DNA from: Subtercola endophyticus
GTDB lineage: Bacteria; Actinomycetota; Actinomycetes; Actinomycetales; Microbacteriaceae
NCBI RefSeq assembly: GCF_021044565.1
Contig: NZ_CP087997.1
Span: forward strand, 1,922,001 to 1,986,000
Direction: 5' to 3'
DNA: 64,000 nucleotides
The translations under genes and the position numbers were made by a program. The notes beneath the pieces were generated by a model. It did no database searches. It was given only the letters and a program-made list of their open reading frames with translations, and was not told the origin of the DNA. Of the stretch, positions 37,613-44,255 are shown piece by piece. Within the stretch, counting starts at the first letter, position 1; the number at the start of each line of letters is the position of its first letter.

Positions 37613-38323
37613 ACTCGGCGCCCAGATGTAGAAGAATCTGCAGGCCTTCATGACGCTGCCGAAGATCTGCTCAACGGCCGCGTTGGCCCGCGGGTCAGAC
37701 TCGGTCAGAGTTTCGCGCCGATTCACGAAGAAGGTTGCAACATCGGATATTTGCAGCAGTCGACTGGAATGCGATGGCCCGAAGTAGATCGTGTCGGCGA
37801 TCCGCCGACACGGCTTGCTCGTGTAGCCATAGACGCTCGACGCCTTGAAACTTCGCAGATTTCTACGACTGTCGGGCGCGGAATGGTGTTCATCGGCGAC
37901 CACCAGCGCCATCGCGCGCGATTCGTGATCCCGCACAAGCACTTCGTCGACGGACTCGAACGAGTGAGCAGTGCATAAAGAATGAGGCGCGAAGGGGCGC
38001 CGATACTTCGCCTGCTGAGCCTTGATGTCAATGCCGCGCAAAACGTATTTCGCTCCCGAATTCGCGAGCGTCTTCGCCACCAGCTTGCTCGCCTTGATTC
38101 GCCAGCCGATCGGAACGCCTCGCCAATCGCCCTCGCCATGAAACATGTCATATCCATGAAACTCCGTCATTGGGTCGAAGCCCGGCACGTCTGCAGCGAT
38201 CATTCTGCCGATGTGGTCGAGACTCGTCTCGATCTTCACGATCGAATCATCGTCGACCACGACCGTACCCATGAAGTAGAAGTCATCATTACGAGCTGAC
38301 TCATCGAGGAACGCGACATACAC
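37610..38323 (-). CDS. DUF3800 family protein
   Basis: 237 aa. MYVAFLDESARND (conserved Asp-Glu of the first strand), the middle ALVVADEHH and the C-terminal LLQISDVATFFVNRR match DUF3800, a predicted RNase H-like fold often found in phage-defence and mobile contexts. GTG start at 38323 with AGAAGG 8 nt upstream. The gene is visibly more A/T-rich than its neighbours, suggesting horizontal transfer. It stands alone: no partner nuclease or helicase is adjacent. Confidence 0.8.
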   Translation of the reverse strand: MYVAFLDESARNDDFYFMGTVVVDDDSIVKIETSLDHIGRMIAADVPGFDPMTEFHGYDMFHGEGDWRGVPIGWRIKASKLVAKTLANSGAKYVLRGIDIKAQQAKYRRPFAPHSLCTAHSFESVDEVLVRDHESRAMALVVADEHHSAPDSRRNLRSFKASSVYGYTSKPCRRIADTIYFGPSHSSRLLQISDVATFFVNRRETLTESDPRANAAVEQIFGSVMKACRFFYIWAPS

Positions 38324-38489
38324 ACGAGACCTTCTTTCATTTCACATGAGTTTATGTCATTAAAATCCAACATCCTTTCTGACCAGGGCTTCTGAGGTCA
38401 GGCTCACCTTCGTAAGTGGAGCCTTCGCTTGCTTGCGGAAGATTTCAGGCTGAGTAGCGTTGGAGTCAATGAAGACGAAGGGAGACGTC

Positions 38490-38978
38490 ATGTCTGACGT
38501 TGTCACCAGTATCAAGAGTTCCGCCAACCCCGATGTGGCCGCGGCCGCAGCACAATTTCTGAGCCAGGTCGTCATCGACTCGCAGGCTCTGGTCATCAAC
38601 GGCAAGCAGGCGCACTGGCACGTGCGCGGCGCCAATTTCATCGCCGTGCACGAGCTGTTCGACGACATCGTCGAGCGCGCCGAGGGCTACGCCGACGACG
38701 CCGCTGAGCGTGTCGTGGCTCTGGGCCTGCCACTGGATGCCCGCATCGGCACCGTCGCGGCCAAGACCACGTTGCCCGAGCTACCGGCCGGGTTCCAGCC
38801 CGCCGACGTCATGATCGCCGCCCTTGTGGCCTCGATCGACGCATTGCTCGTCAGCGTGAACAAGGCCATCACCGAGCTGGGCGCCATCGACGCCGCAAGC
38901 CAAGACGTGGTCATCCAGACCGCTCGCAGCCTCGAGAAGGACCGCTGGTTCTTGTTCGCGCACATCGCGTCGGTGTAG
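38490..38978 (+). CDS. dps: Dps family ferritin-like DNA-protection protein
   Basis: A Dps dodecamer subunit that stores iron and protects DNA under starvation or oxidative stress. The ferroxidase segment HWHVRGANFIAVHELFDDIVERAEGYADDAAER carries the expected His, Asp and Glu. 162 aa. GGGAG lies 6-7 nt before ATG 38490, preferred over an in-frame ATG at 38460. A strong terminator follows. The upstream region (38324-38489) is A/T-rich and likely holds its promoter. Confidence 0.93.
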   Translation: MSDVVTSIKSSANPDVAAAAAQFLSQVVIDSQALVINGKQAHWHVRGANFIAVHELFDDIVERAEGYADDAAERVVALGLPLDARIGTVAAKTTLPELPAGFQPADVMIAALVASIDALLVSVNKAITELGAIDAASQDVVIQTARSLEKDRWFLFAHIASV

Positions 38979-38995
38979 TCCGAACGGTTCGCTGA

Positions 38996-39028
38996 GAAGA
39001 AGGATCCCGAGAGGGGTCCTTCTTTTTT
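38996..39028 (+). terminator. Rho-independent terminator of dps
   Basis: GAAGGATCCC pairs with GGGGTCCTTC across a GAGA loop, followed by seven T. It lies about 20 bp after the dps stop. Confidence 0.88.
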
Positions 39029-39049
39029 TGCACCGATGAGATAAACTGA

Positions 39050-39055
39050 TAATCT
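39050..39055 (+). promoter_or_regulatory. -10 box of a leaderless gene
   Basis: TAATCT lies 6 nt before ATG 39062; no ribosome binding site is present. Confidence 0.55.
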
Positions 39056-39061
39056 CTCAGT

Positions 39062-39760
39062 ATGATCTCGATTCCGCAGCCTAAGGCGCCGACGCCGGCG
39101 CTCAACGGCGCCACGCGCACCACGCGGCGGCCGATCGTGGTGGTCGCGGTCGTCGTCGGCGGCCTTGCGCTGCTGGCCGCCGTCGGGCTCGTCGTTGCGG
39201 TCGTTGCCTTCGGCCTGAATCCGCTGCTGATCATTCTCGTCGGGGTGATCGTGGTCTGCGCGGTGATCGGTGCTCTCGCGCGACTGCTCCCCCAGCGCCT
39301 GCCGGGCTTCGGCCTGCTGCGTTCGCTGCTCGGGTTCGTTTCGCTCGCGGCGGTAGCGGCGATTTTGTACCTGTTCGTCTACCCGGCCGTTCAGGGCGGC
39401 ACCGGTACAACGTGGACTCAGAATTGGGGAATGCACGCGGCGGCTCCGCCGATCTCGTCACCGGCGACAGTGGTTTTCGCGGTGACCGGAAGCGCACCGG
39501 AAGCGTCGATCGGCTTTTCACCGGGCAGTTCCAACGGCGGCGCTCCCGCGCCGTATCCGCTTCCGTTCAGCCAGACAGTGACGGTCGATTCAACGAGCAT
39601 GACGCCTTACATTCTGAATGCGAGCACGACCGATGCACCCGAGGGCTCCACCCTCACCTGCACAGTCACGGTAAACGGCGTGGTCGTCGCTACCGAAACC
39701 GACTCGGGCAGCCTTGCTTTCGCTGACTGTTTGGGCACCGGCTACGGTAAGGGTCCGTAG
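39062..39760 (+). CDS. Membrane protein with MmpS-like extracellular domain
   Basis: Two or three hydrophobic helices in the first ~110 residues (PIVVVAVVVGGLALLAAVGLVV, LLIILVGVIVVCAVIGAL, LLGFVSLAAVAAILYLFVYP) precede an outer domain. That domain (VVFAVTGSAPEASIGFS, LPFSQTVTVDSTSMTPYILNA, STLTCTVTVNGVVVATETDSG, final Cys) resembles MmpS accessory proteins. No MmpL-type transporter is adjacent. 232 aa. The stop is only 9 bp from that of the converging amidohydrolase. Confidence 0.65.
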   Translation: MISIPQPKAPTPALNGATRTTRRPIVVVAVVVGGLALLAAVGLVVAVVAFGLNPLLIILVGVIVVCAVIGALARLLPQRLPGFGLLRSLLGFVSLAAVAAILYLFVYPAVQGGTGTTWTQNWGMHAAAPPISSPATVVFAVTGSAPEASIGFSPGSSNGGAPAPYPLPFSQTVTVDSTSMTPYILNASTTDAPEGSTLTCTVTVNGVVVATETDSGSLAFADCLGTGYGKGP

Positions 39761-39769
39761 ACGATTCCG

Positions 39770-41257
39770 TCACAGCGCGAAGTGGGTGGGCCGGCCGGCG
39801 AGGTACGTGGCCGCGACGGGCATGCCGCGCAGGTCAGACGCGTCGATACGAAGTGGATCGCGCTCGGTGACGGCGATATCAGCGGGCATGCCCACGCCGA
39901 TGGAGGCGTAACCGTTCGTCGAAGCAGTCAGGGCGGCCTCGGCGGTGATGCGCTGCTCCGCGTGCCACGGCGAGCGAGCATCACGCGAGCGCGAGACGGC
40001 GGCCGCCATCGTCTGCCACGGGTCGAGCGGGGCGACGGGCGCGTCTGAGCCGAGCAGCAGCGCCGCGCCGGATGCCCGCAAGGTCTCGAAGGCGAAGGCG
40101 CGGTCGGTGCGGCCGTTCCAGTAGCGGTCGGCGATGTCACGGTCATCCATCGCGTGTTCGGGCTGCACACTCGCCACCACACCGAGCCGCGCGAACCGCT
40201 CGAAGTCGGTCGTGGCGACGAGTTGGGCGTGCTCGATGCGGCCGCCGGATCCGAGGCGCTCGAAGGTGTCGAGCGCGAGGGCGTTGGCGTGATCGCCGAT
40301 GGCGTGCACGGCGGGGGTGAGGCCCGACGACGTCGCGCGTTCGAGCAGGGCGAGCAGAGCATCCGGAGCCACGGTCAGCAGACCCCGCGAATGCTCGTGG
40401 CCCTTGAGCCCTTCATACTCGTCGTAACAGTAGGCGGTGCGCGTGTTCAGCGACCCGTCGGTGATGACCTTGAACGGGCCCACCGTGAGCAACCCCTCCG
40501 TGCCCGGAATGATGTCGCCTGAACGCAGCCCAGCGCGGATGCTCTGCTCGAGATGCTCGGTGTAGATGCCGAATGAGACGCGCAGCGTGCGGATTCCGGC
40601 CGAGATGCGGCGAGTCCAATCGGCGAGATTGTCGCGCATCTCGAGATCGACGACGCCGACCACGCCGAGTCGCGCAGCGGCATCGGCCGCACCCGCGACC
40701 AGCTCGTCACCGACCTCGTTCGGCACGTCATCGAGTCTTTTCAGTACGGCGAAGCAGTCGTCTTCGCGCAGATGGCCGGTGGGATGCCCGGTCAGACCGA
40801 TTTCGGCGAGGGCCGCCGAGTTGAGCCAGCAGCCGTGCAGGTCGGCACTGATGAGCACGAGAGGCTTGCCGGGCAGAACAGTGTCGAGCAACGAACTGTG
40901 CAGCGCGTCGACATCGGGCCACAGACCGTCGCGAATGCCGAAGCCGATGAGCGTGCGCGAGACGTCGAGCGGGCGCGCCTCGATGAGTCGCCGCAGCTGC
41001 ACGACGAGCTCGCGGGTCGAACCGATTCCACTCAGGTCGAGCCGACTGCGCAGCAGGGCCCACTGGGTGAAGTGCACGTGGTTGTCGTAGAGCCCCGGAA
41101 CGATGAAGCGGCCGTCGAGATCGACGACCTCGGCACTCGCGGGAGTACGCACGATTCCGGTCGGCACGATTGCACGGATGCGCCCGTCGGCGAGCAGAAC
41201 GTCGCACACGGCGTCGTGGCCTGCCACAAGGCCGCCGCGCAGAAAAACGTCAGACAC
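39770..41257 (-). CDS. YtcJ-like amidohydrolase (amidohydrolase family 3)
   Basis: A metal-dependent hydrolase with the metal motif DNHVHF in place of the usual DSHVHL (GLYDNHVHFTQWALL), HAIGDHANALALDTF, and a terminal GSDAPVAPLDPWQTM. This is the YtcJ type, with unknown small-molecule substrate. The start is GTG 41257, which overlaps the paiB stop by 8 nt (GTGTCTGA); the longer frame to 41380 would only translate the paiB repeat out of frame (WAKRVRLATRE repeats). 495 aa, coupled to paiB and nei. Confidence 0.82.
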   Translation of the reverse strand: MSDVFLRGGLVAGHDAVCDVLLADGRIRAIVPTGIVRTPASAEVVDLDGRFIVPGLYDNHVHFTQWALLRSRLDLSGIGSTRELVVQLRRLIEARPLDVSRTLIGFGIRDGLWPDVDALHSSLLDTVLPGKPLVLISADLHGCWLNSAALAEIGLTGHPTGHLREDDCFAVLKRLDDVPNEVGDELVAGAADAAARLGVVGVVDLEMRDNLADWTRRISAGIRTLRVSFGIYTEHLEQSIRAGLRSGDIIPGTEGLLTVGPFKVITDGSLNTRTAYCYDEYEGLKGHEHSRGLLTVAPDALLALLERATSSGLTPAVHAIGDHANALALDTFERLGSGGRIEHAQLVATTDFERFARLGVVASVQPEHAMDDRDIADRYWNGRTDRAFAFETLRASGAALLLGSDAPVAPLDPWQTMAAAVSRSRDARSPWHAEQRITAEAALTASTNGYASIGVGMPADIAVTERDPLRIDASDLRGMPVAATYLAGRPTHFAL

Positions 41258-42026
41258 CCGCTTCGCCCAAGACTCCCGCGTTGCCAGGCGCACCCGCTTC
41301 GCCCAAGACTCCCGCGTTGCCAGGCGCACCCGCTTCGCCCAAGCCCGCTTCGCCCAACACACCCGCTTCGCCCAACACACCCGCTTCGCCAGGCGGCAGC
41401 GGATGTACGCGCCGCATCTCGGCGGCGAGCGCGGGGTGCCGGTAGAACGTCTCCCCCGCGGCGAGCTCGTGGATGACCCGCTCGACCGTCTCGGGTGACT
41501 TATTCTGGCTCAGCTTCGACTTGGCTTCGAAGCGCGTCGCGGTGAGGCGGAATCCCACCGTTCCCGCGCTGATGCGGGCCGCGTATTCGGCGTTTTCGAG
41601 CGTTCCGTTCATGCGCCGGGGCTCGGGCATACGGTCTTCGAAGTGGTCGACCAGGTCGCCGAGCACGGCGAGGTTCTCCGCAGCAGACAGAATCTCGGGC
41701 ACGCCGTGCAGGTGCGCGACAACAAAATTCCAGGTCGGAACCGACGGATCACTCGGGTACCAGACGGGCGAGATGTAGCCGTGCGGGCCCATCACGATGA
41801 GCAGAATCTCGTGCTGGCCGAGTTCGTGCAGCCGTTCATCCGGTCGGCCGACGTGAGTGAGAATGGCGAGCTCGTCGGGCGCGGCGGCCGGGTCGAGCAC
41901 GATCGGGTAGTGCGACGCGACCAGGCCCTTCGACGTATTGCTGACGAAGGTGCCGAAGCCGACCTCGCGGATGAGCCGACGCACCTCTGCCACGTCGTCG
42001 AGCCGGAACTCGGCGGTGTCTCTCAT
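41250..42026 (-). CDS. PaiB-like FMN-binding protein with collagen-like C-terminal tail
   Basis: The core (~residues 1-210) matches PaiB FMN-binding regulators: FGTFVSNTSKGLVASHYPIVLD, GPHGYISPVWYPSDPSVPTWNFVVAH and AKSKLSQNKSPETVERV. After RRVHPLPP it ends in ~45 residues of Gly-X-Y triplets (GEAGVL, GEAGAPGNAGVL repeated) encoded by a minisatellite. Such a tail is not part of the family. Start ATG 42026, 3 bp after the nei stop. 258 aa against about 210 usual. Confidence 0.85.
   Translation of the reverse strand: MRDTAEFRLDDVAEVRRLIREVGFGTFVSNTSKGLVASHYPIVLDPAAAPDELAILTHVGRPDERLHELGQHEILLIVMGPHGYISPVWYPSDPSVPTWNFVVAHLHGVPEILSAAENLAVLGDLVDHFEDRMPEPRRMNGTLENAEYAARISAGTVGFRLTATRFEAKSKLSQNKSPETVERVIHELAAGETFYRHPALAAEMRRVHPLPPGEAGVLGEAGVLGEAGLGEAGAPGNAGVLGEAGAPGNAGVLGEAGV
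41255..41394. repeat. Minisatellite encoding the collagen-like tail of PaiB
   Basis: Two exact 36-bp units (41255-41290 and 41291-41326), a partial third, then 15- to 18-bp sub-units to ~41394. All keep the core CCCGCTTCGCC. The start codon of the amidohydrolase (GTG at 41257 on the minus strand) lies inside the first unit and the same GTG recurs in the others. Confidence 0.85.
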
Positions 42027-42029
42027 GAC

Positions 42030-42947
42030 TCAGGCCTGGTCATGAGGGCACCAGTACAGCTTTCGCGCCGCCATGATCTCCATGACGATGTTCGTTCCGC
42101 AGATGCGGCACGGCAGGCCCTCGCGCTTGTAGACCCAGTGCCGGTCTTCGCGGTTGGCGAGCGCGCGTTCTTGGGCGTCGGGGTCGAGGCCGTCCATCGT
42201 CAGCATCTGGCCGGTGCGGATGCCGAGGTCGAGCAGGTAGACCCAGTCTTGCCAGAGCCCCCTGGCCTGCTCTTCGGTGACCTGTTTGCCCGGCGTGTGC
42301 GGGTTCAGACGCGCGCGGAACAGCATTTCGGCGCGGTACACATTGCCGATTCCACTCACCACGGACTGATCCATGAGCAACTGCCCGACGGCAGTGGGCT
42401 TCTTGCGCAGGCGGGTCACGAACCGGTCTTCGGCCTCGTGACTGTCGTCGGTGGCGGGATCGGGGCCGAGCCGGTCGACGACCTCTGCCAACTGCACGGG
42501 GTCGATGACCTCGCAAATGGTCGGGCCACGGAGATCTGCGACGCTCTCATCGGTGGCGAGGCGAACACGTACCGCACCGACGGGCTCGGGCGGAAACGTC
42601 TCGAGGTCGACGTTCTGCGTGTGCTCGGTCTCGGCCATTCGCACGGCCCGCCGTAGCCGCGGGGCGCCGATGGAGCCGAGCGCCTCGGACTCTTCGGTGA
42701 TCGGCGAGATGATGCCGAAGAAGTCCCACGCGCCGTAAATGCCGAGGTGGATGCGCAGCCAGCGGTCGTGCTCGAACCGCAAGAACATCTGCTTGCCCAC
42801 GGCGCGGGCCTCGAGCATCCGCAGCCCGTCGATCTGCGCGGCGCCTTCTGCGAATCGCCCCTGGGGAGAGCTGGCGGAGACGACGTGACCGACGACGTCG
42901 CGCTCGAACTGCAGCGCGATGCGATGTACGGAGTGGCCTTCAGGCAT
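42030..42947 (-). CDS. nei: Fpg/Nei family DNA glycosylase-AP lyase
   Basis: A base-excision repair enzyme removing oxidised bases. The N-terminal PEGHSVHR carries the catalytic Pro2/Glu3 (PEGH points to Nei/Nei2). The H2TH segment is QLLMDQSVVSGIGNVYRAEMLFRARLNPHTPG. The C-terminal zinc finger reads CRICGTN...LYWCPHDQA: three of four usual Cys are present and the last position is altered (CPH in place of CPxC). 305 aa. In a run with paiB and the amidohydrolase. Confidence 0.9.
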   Translation of the reverse strand: MPEGHSVHRIALQFERDVVGHVVSASSPQGRFAEGAAQIDGLRMLEARAVGKQMFLRFEHDRWLRIHLGIYGAWDFFGIISPITEESEALGSIGAPRLRRAVRMAETEHTQNVDLETFPPEPVGAVRVRLATDESVADLRGPTICEVIDPVQLAEVVDRLGPDPATDDSHEAEDRFVTRLRKKPTAVGQLLMDQSVVSGIGNVYRAEMLFRARLNPHTPGKQVTEEQARGLWQDWVYLLDLGIRTGQMLTMDGLDPDAQERALANREDRHWVYKREGLPCRICGTNIVMEIMAARKLYWCPHDQA

Positions 42948-42980
42948 GTGGTACTCGGTTCCGGATGCTCGGCGGGGGTC

Positions 42981-43520
42981 TCAGGCGATGTCACCGGTCG
43001 CGGCGGCGCCCGCGGCCGCGGCCGGGTTGACATCGGCTCCCACGTAGATGCCCGCGATTGCGCCCGTCGCTTCGTATTCGGCCAGCTGGGCGATGCGGCG
43101 CACGTGCCGCTCTTCGAGCGAGAACGGCTCGTTGACGAAGGTGTCGATGAAGGCGACGGCTTCATCGACGGTGTGCTGGCGGGCACCGATGGCGATGAGG
43201 TTCGCATCGTTGTGCTGGCGGGCCAGCAGCGCCGTCGATTCACTCCAGACCAGTGCGGCGCGAGCGCCCTGCACCTTGTTCGCGGCGATCTGCTCGCCGT
43301 TGCCCGAACCGCCGAACACGATGCCGAGAGCCTCGACTCCCGCCTGCTGGTCGCGTACCACGGCGAGCGCGGCATTGATGCAGAACGACGGGTAGTCGTC
43401 GATGGGGTCGTACGCGGACGGGCCGTGGTCGACGACCTCGTGGCCGGCCGCCGTGAGGTGCTCGTACAAGTGGCGACTGAAGTCGAGCCCCGCGTGGTCG
43501 GTGCCGAGGTGAATGCGCAT
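42981..43520 (-). CDS. rpiB: Ribose-5-phosphate isomerase B
   Basis: Interconverts ribose-5-phosphate and ribulose-5-phosphate. MRIHLGTDHAGLDFSRHL, FGGSGNGEQIAANKVQGARAALVW and LIAIGARQHTVDEAVAFIDTF are RpiB signatures. Ser in GSGNGE replaces the Cys of the E. coli type, as in mycobacterial enzymes. 179 aa with an Ala-rich tail. ATG 43520 has no ribosome binding site; TAAGCT lies 6 nt upstream, overlapping the hicB stop. Confidence 0.94.
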   Translation of the reverse strand: MRIHLGTDHAGLDFSRHLYEHLTAAGHEVVDHGPSAYDPIDDYPSFCINAALAVVRDQQAGVEALGIVFGGSGNGEQIAANKVQGARAALVWSESTALLARQHNDANLIAIGARQHTVDEAVAFIDTFVNEPFSLEERHVRRIAQLAEYEATGAIAGIYVGADVNPAAAAGAAATGDIA

Positions 43521-43526
43521 TCTCAG

Positions 43527-43532
43527 AGCTTA
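43527..43532 (-). promoter_or_regulatory. -10 box of rpiB, overlapping the hicB stop
   Basis: TAAGCT on the minus strand is 6 nt before ATG 43520; its TAA is also the hicB stop codon. Confidence 0.55.
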
Positions 43533-43910
43533 GTAGTTGACGAGTTGATGGGCTCGCTGATGCGAAACCCCGAGTACGGTGCCGATATCTCGAAGGGGCA
43601 CATGCTGTAGGGCCAACCTCTTCGCGAGATTCGAAGCAGCGGCTGTCGCCTCACGCTCGAGAGCATCTGCTTCGAAGCGCTCTTTTCTGATCTGCTCGAG
43701 CGTCGAGACTATTCCGTCGACGTCTCCGACCGAGTCCACCGTCACCTCGACCCCCACGTCTCCGAGTGGAACCTCGAGCGCAGCAGCGATGTATTCGCAC
43801 GCCATCTGACCGGCATCAGACAGCCTGCGCGCTTGCGTCAGGCCATCGATAGCGGGGATGCTGACCATCCACCATTTGCCCTCGCGCGTCGCGACGGCGT
43901 CAAACGTCAT
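43530..43910 (-). CDS. hicB: HicB family antitoxin with C-terminal helix-turn-helix
   Basis: The partial RNase H-like HicB fold lies at residues 1-60 (MTFDAVATREGKWWMVSIPAIDGLTQARRLSDAGQMACEYIAAAL). The C-terminal HTH (LALQHVPLRDIGTVLGVSHQRAHQLV) probably binds the operon promoter. ATG 43910 overlaps the hicA stop by 11 nt; a start at 43928 also exists. 126 aa. As in other HicAB pairs it would bind and block the HicA RNase and repress the operon. Confidence 0.85.
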   Translation of the reverse strand: MTFDAVATREGKWWMVSIPAIDGLTQARRLSDAGQMACEYIAAALEVPLGDVGVEVTVDSVGDVDGIVSTLEQIRKERFEADALEREATAAASNLAKRLALQHVPLRDIGTVLGVSHQRAHQLVNY

Positions 43911-44070
43911 CAACTGCAGTCTCCTCAATTGCCTTCATCACCTGTCGAAAAACGCCCGGTGAGATCATTCGGTGGCCTTCCGAGACACTTCGCAGGCCGT
44001 CAGGGGAACGCCATTTTCGATGACTCCCGACGAACTGCTCAGAAGGATGCCACCCTGCTTGTTTGAGCAT
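43900..44070 (-). CDS. hicA: HicA family mRNA interferase toxin
   Basis: Read from ATG 44070: MLKQAGWHPSEQFVGSHRKW, then SPDGLRSVSEGHRMISPGVF and RQVMKAIEETAVDDV, 56 aa. The GSHRKW segment holds the catalytic His of HicA, and the double-stranded RNA-binding-like layout fits. It overlaps hicB by 11 nt. AAAGGTGG precedes the ATG; GTG 44079 is an alternative start that would restore the usual N-terminal length. HicA cleaves mRNA without ribosomes. Confidence 0.85.
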   Translation of the reverse strand: MLKQAGWHPSEQFVGSHRKWRSPDGLRSVSEGHRMISPGVFRQVMKAIEETAVDDV

Positions 44071-44255
44071 CTTGACCACCTTTCAAGAGGATTGCTCACT
44101 TACCATCAAAACAGTCTACATTTGCTGGACTATTCTAAAGGTCATTCACCCGAACCGGGTGTCAGCCCGACGCTCTAGGCTGGTTGGCGAGAAACCGCGG
44201 GCCACCCACGAGGCGTGCCGCGGCTCGACAACCACAACACGTACGGAGAACATCA

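Noticed and set aside
41258..41380. Longer amidohydrolase starting at 41380
   Set aside because: The added residues are the out-of-frame translation of the paiB repeat; GTG 41257 overlaps the paiB stop in the usual coupled form.
41255..41394. CRISPR-like array at the paiB repeat
   Set aside because: Units are contiguous with no spacers and encode Gly-X-Y triplets in frame; no cas genes.
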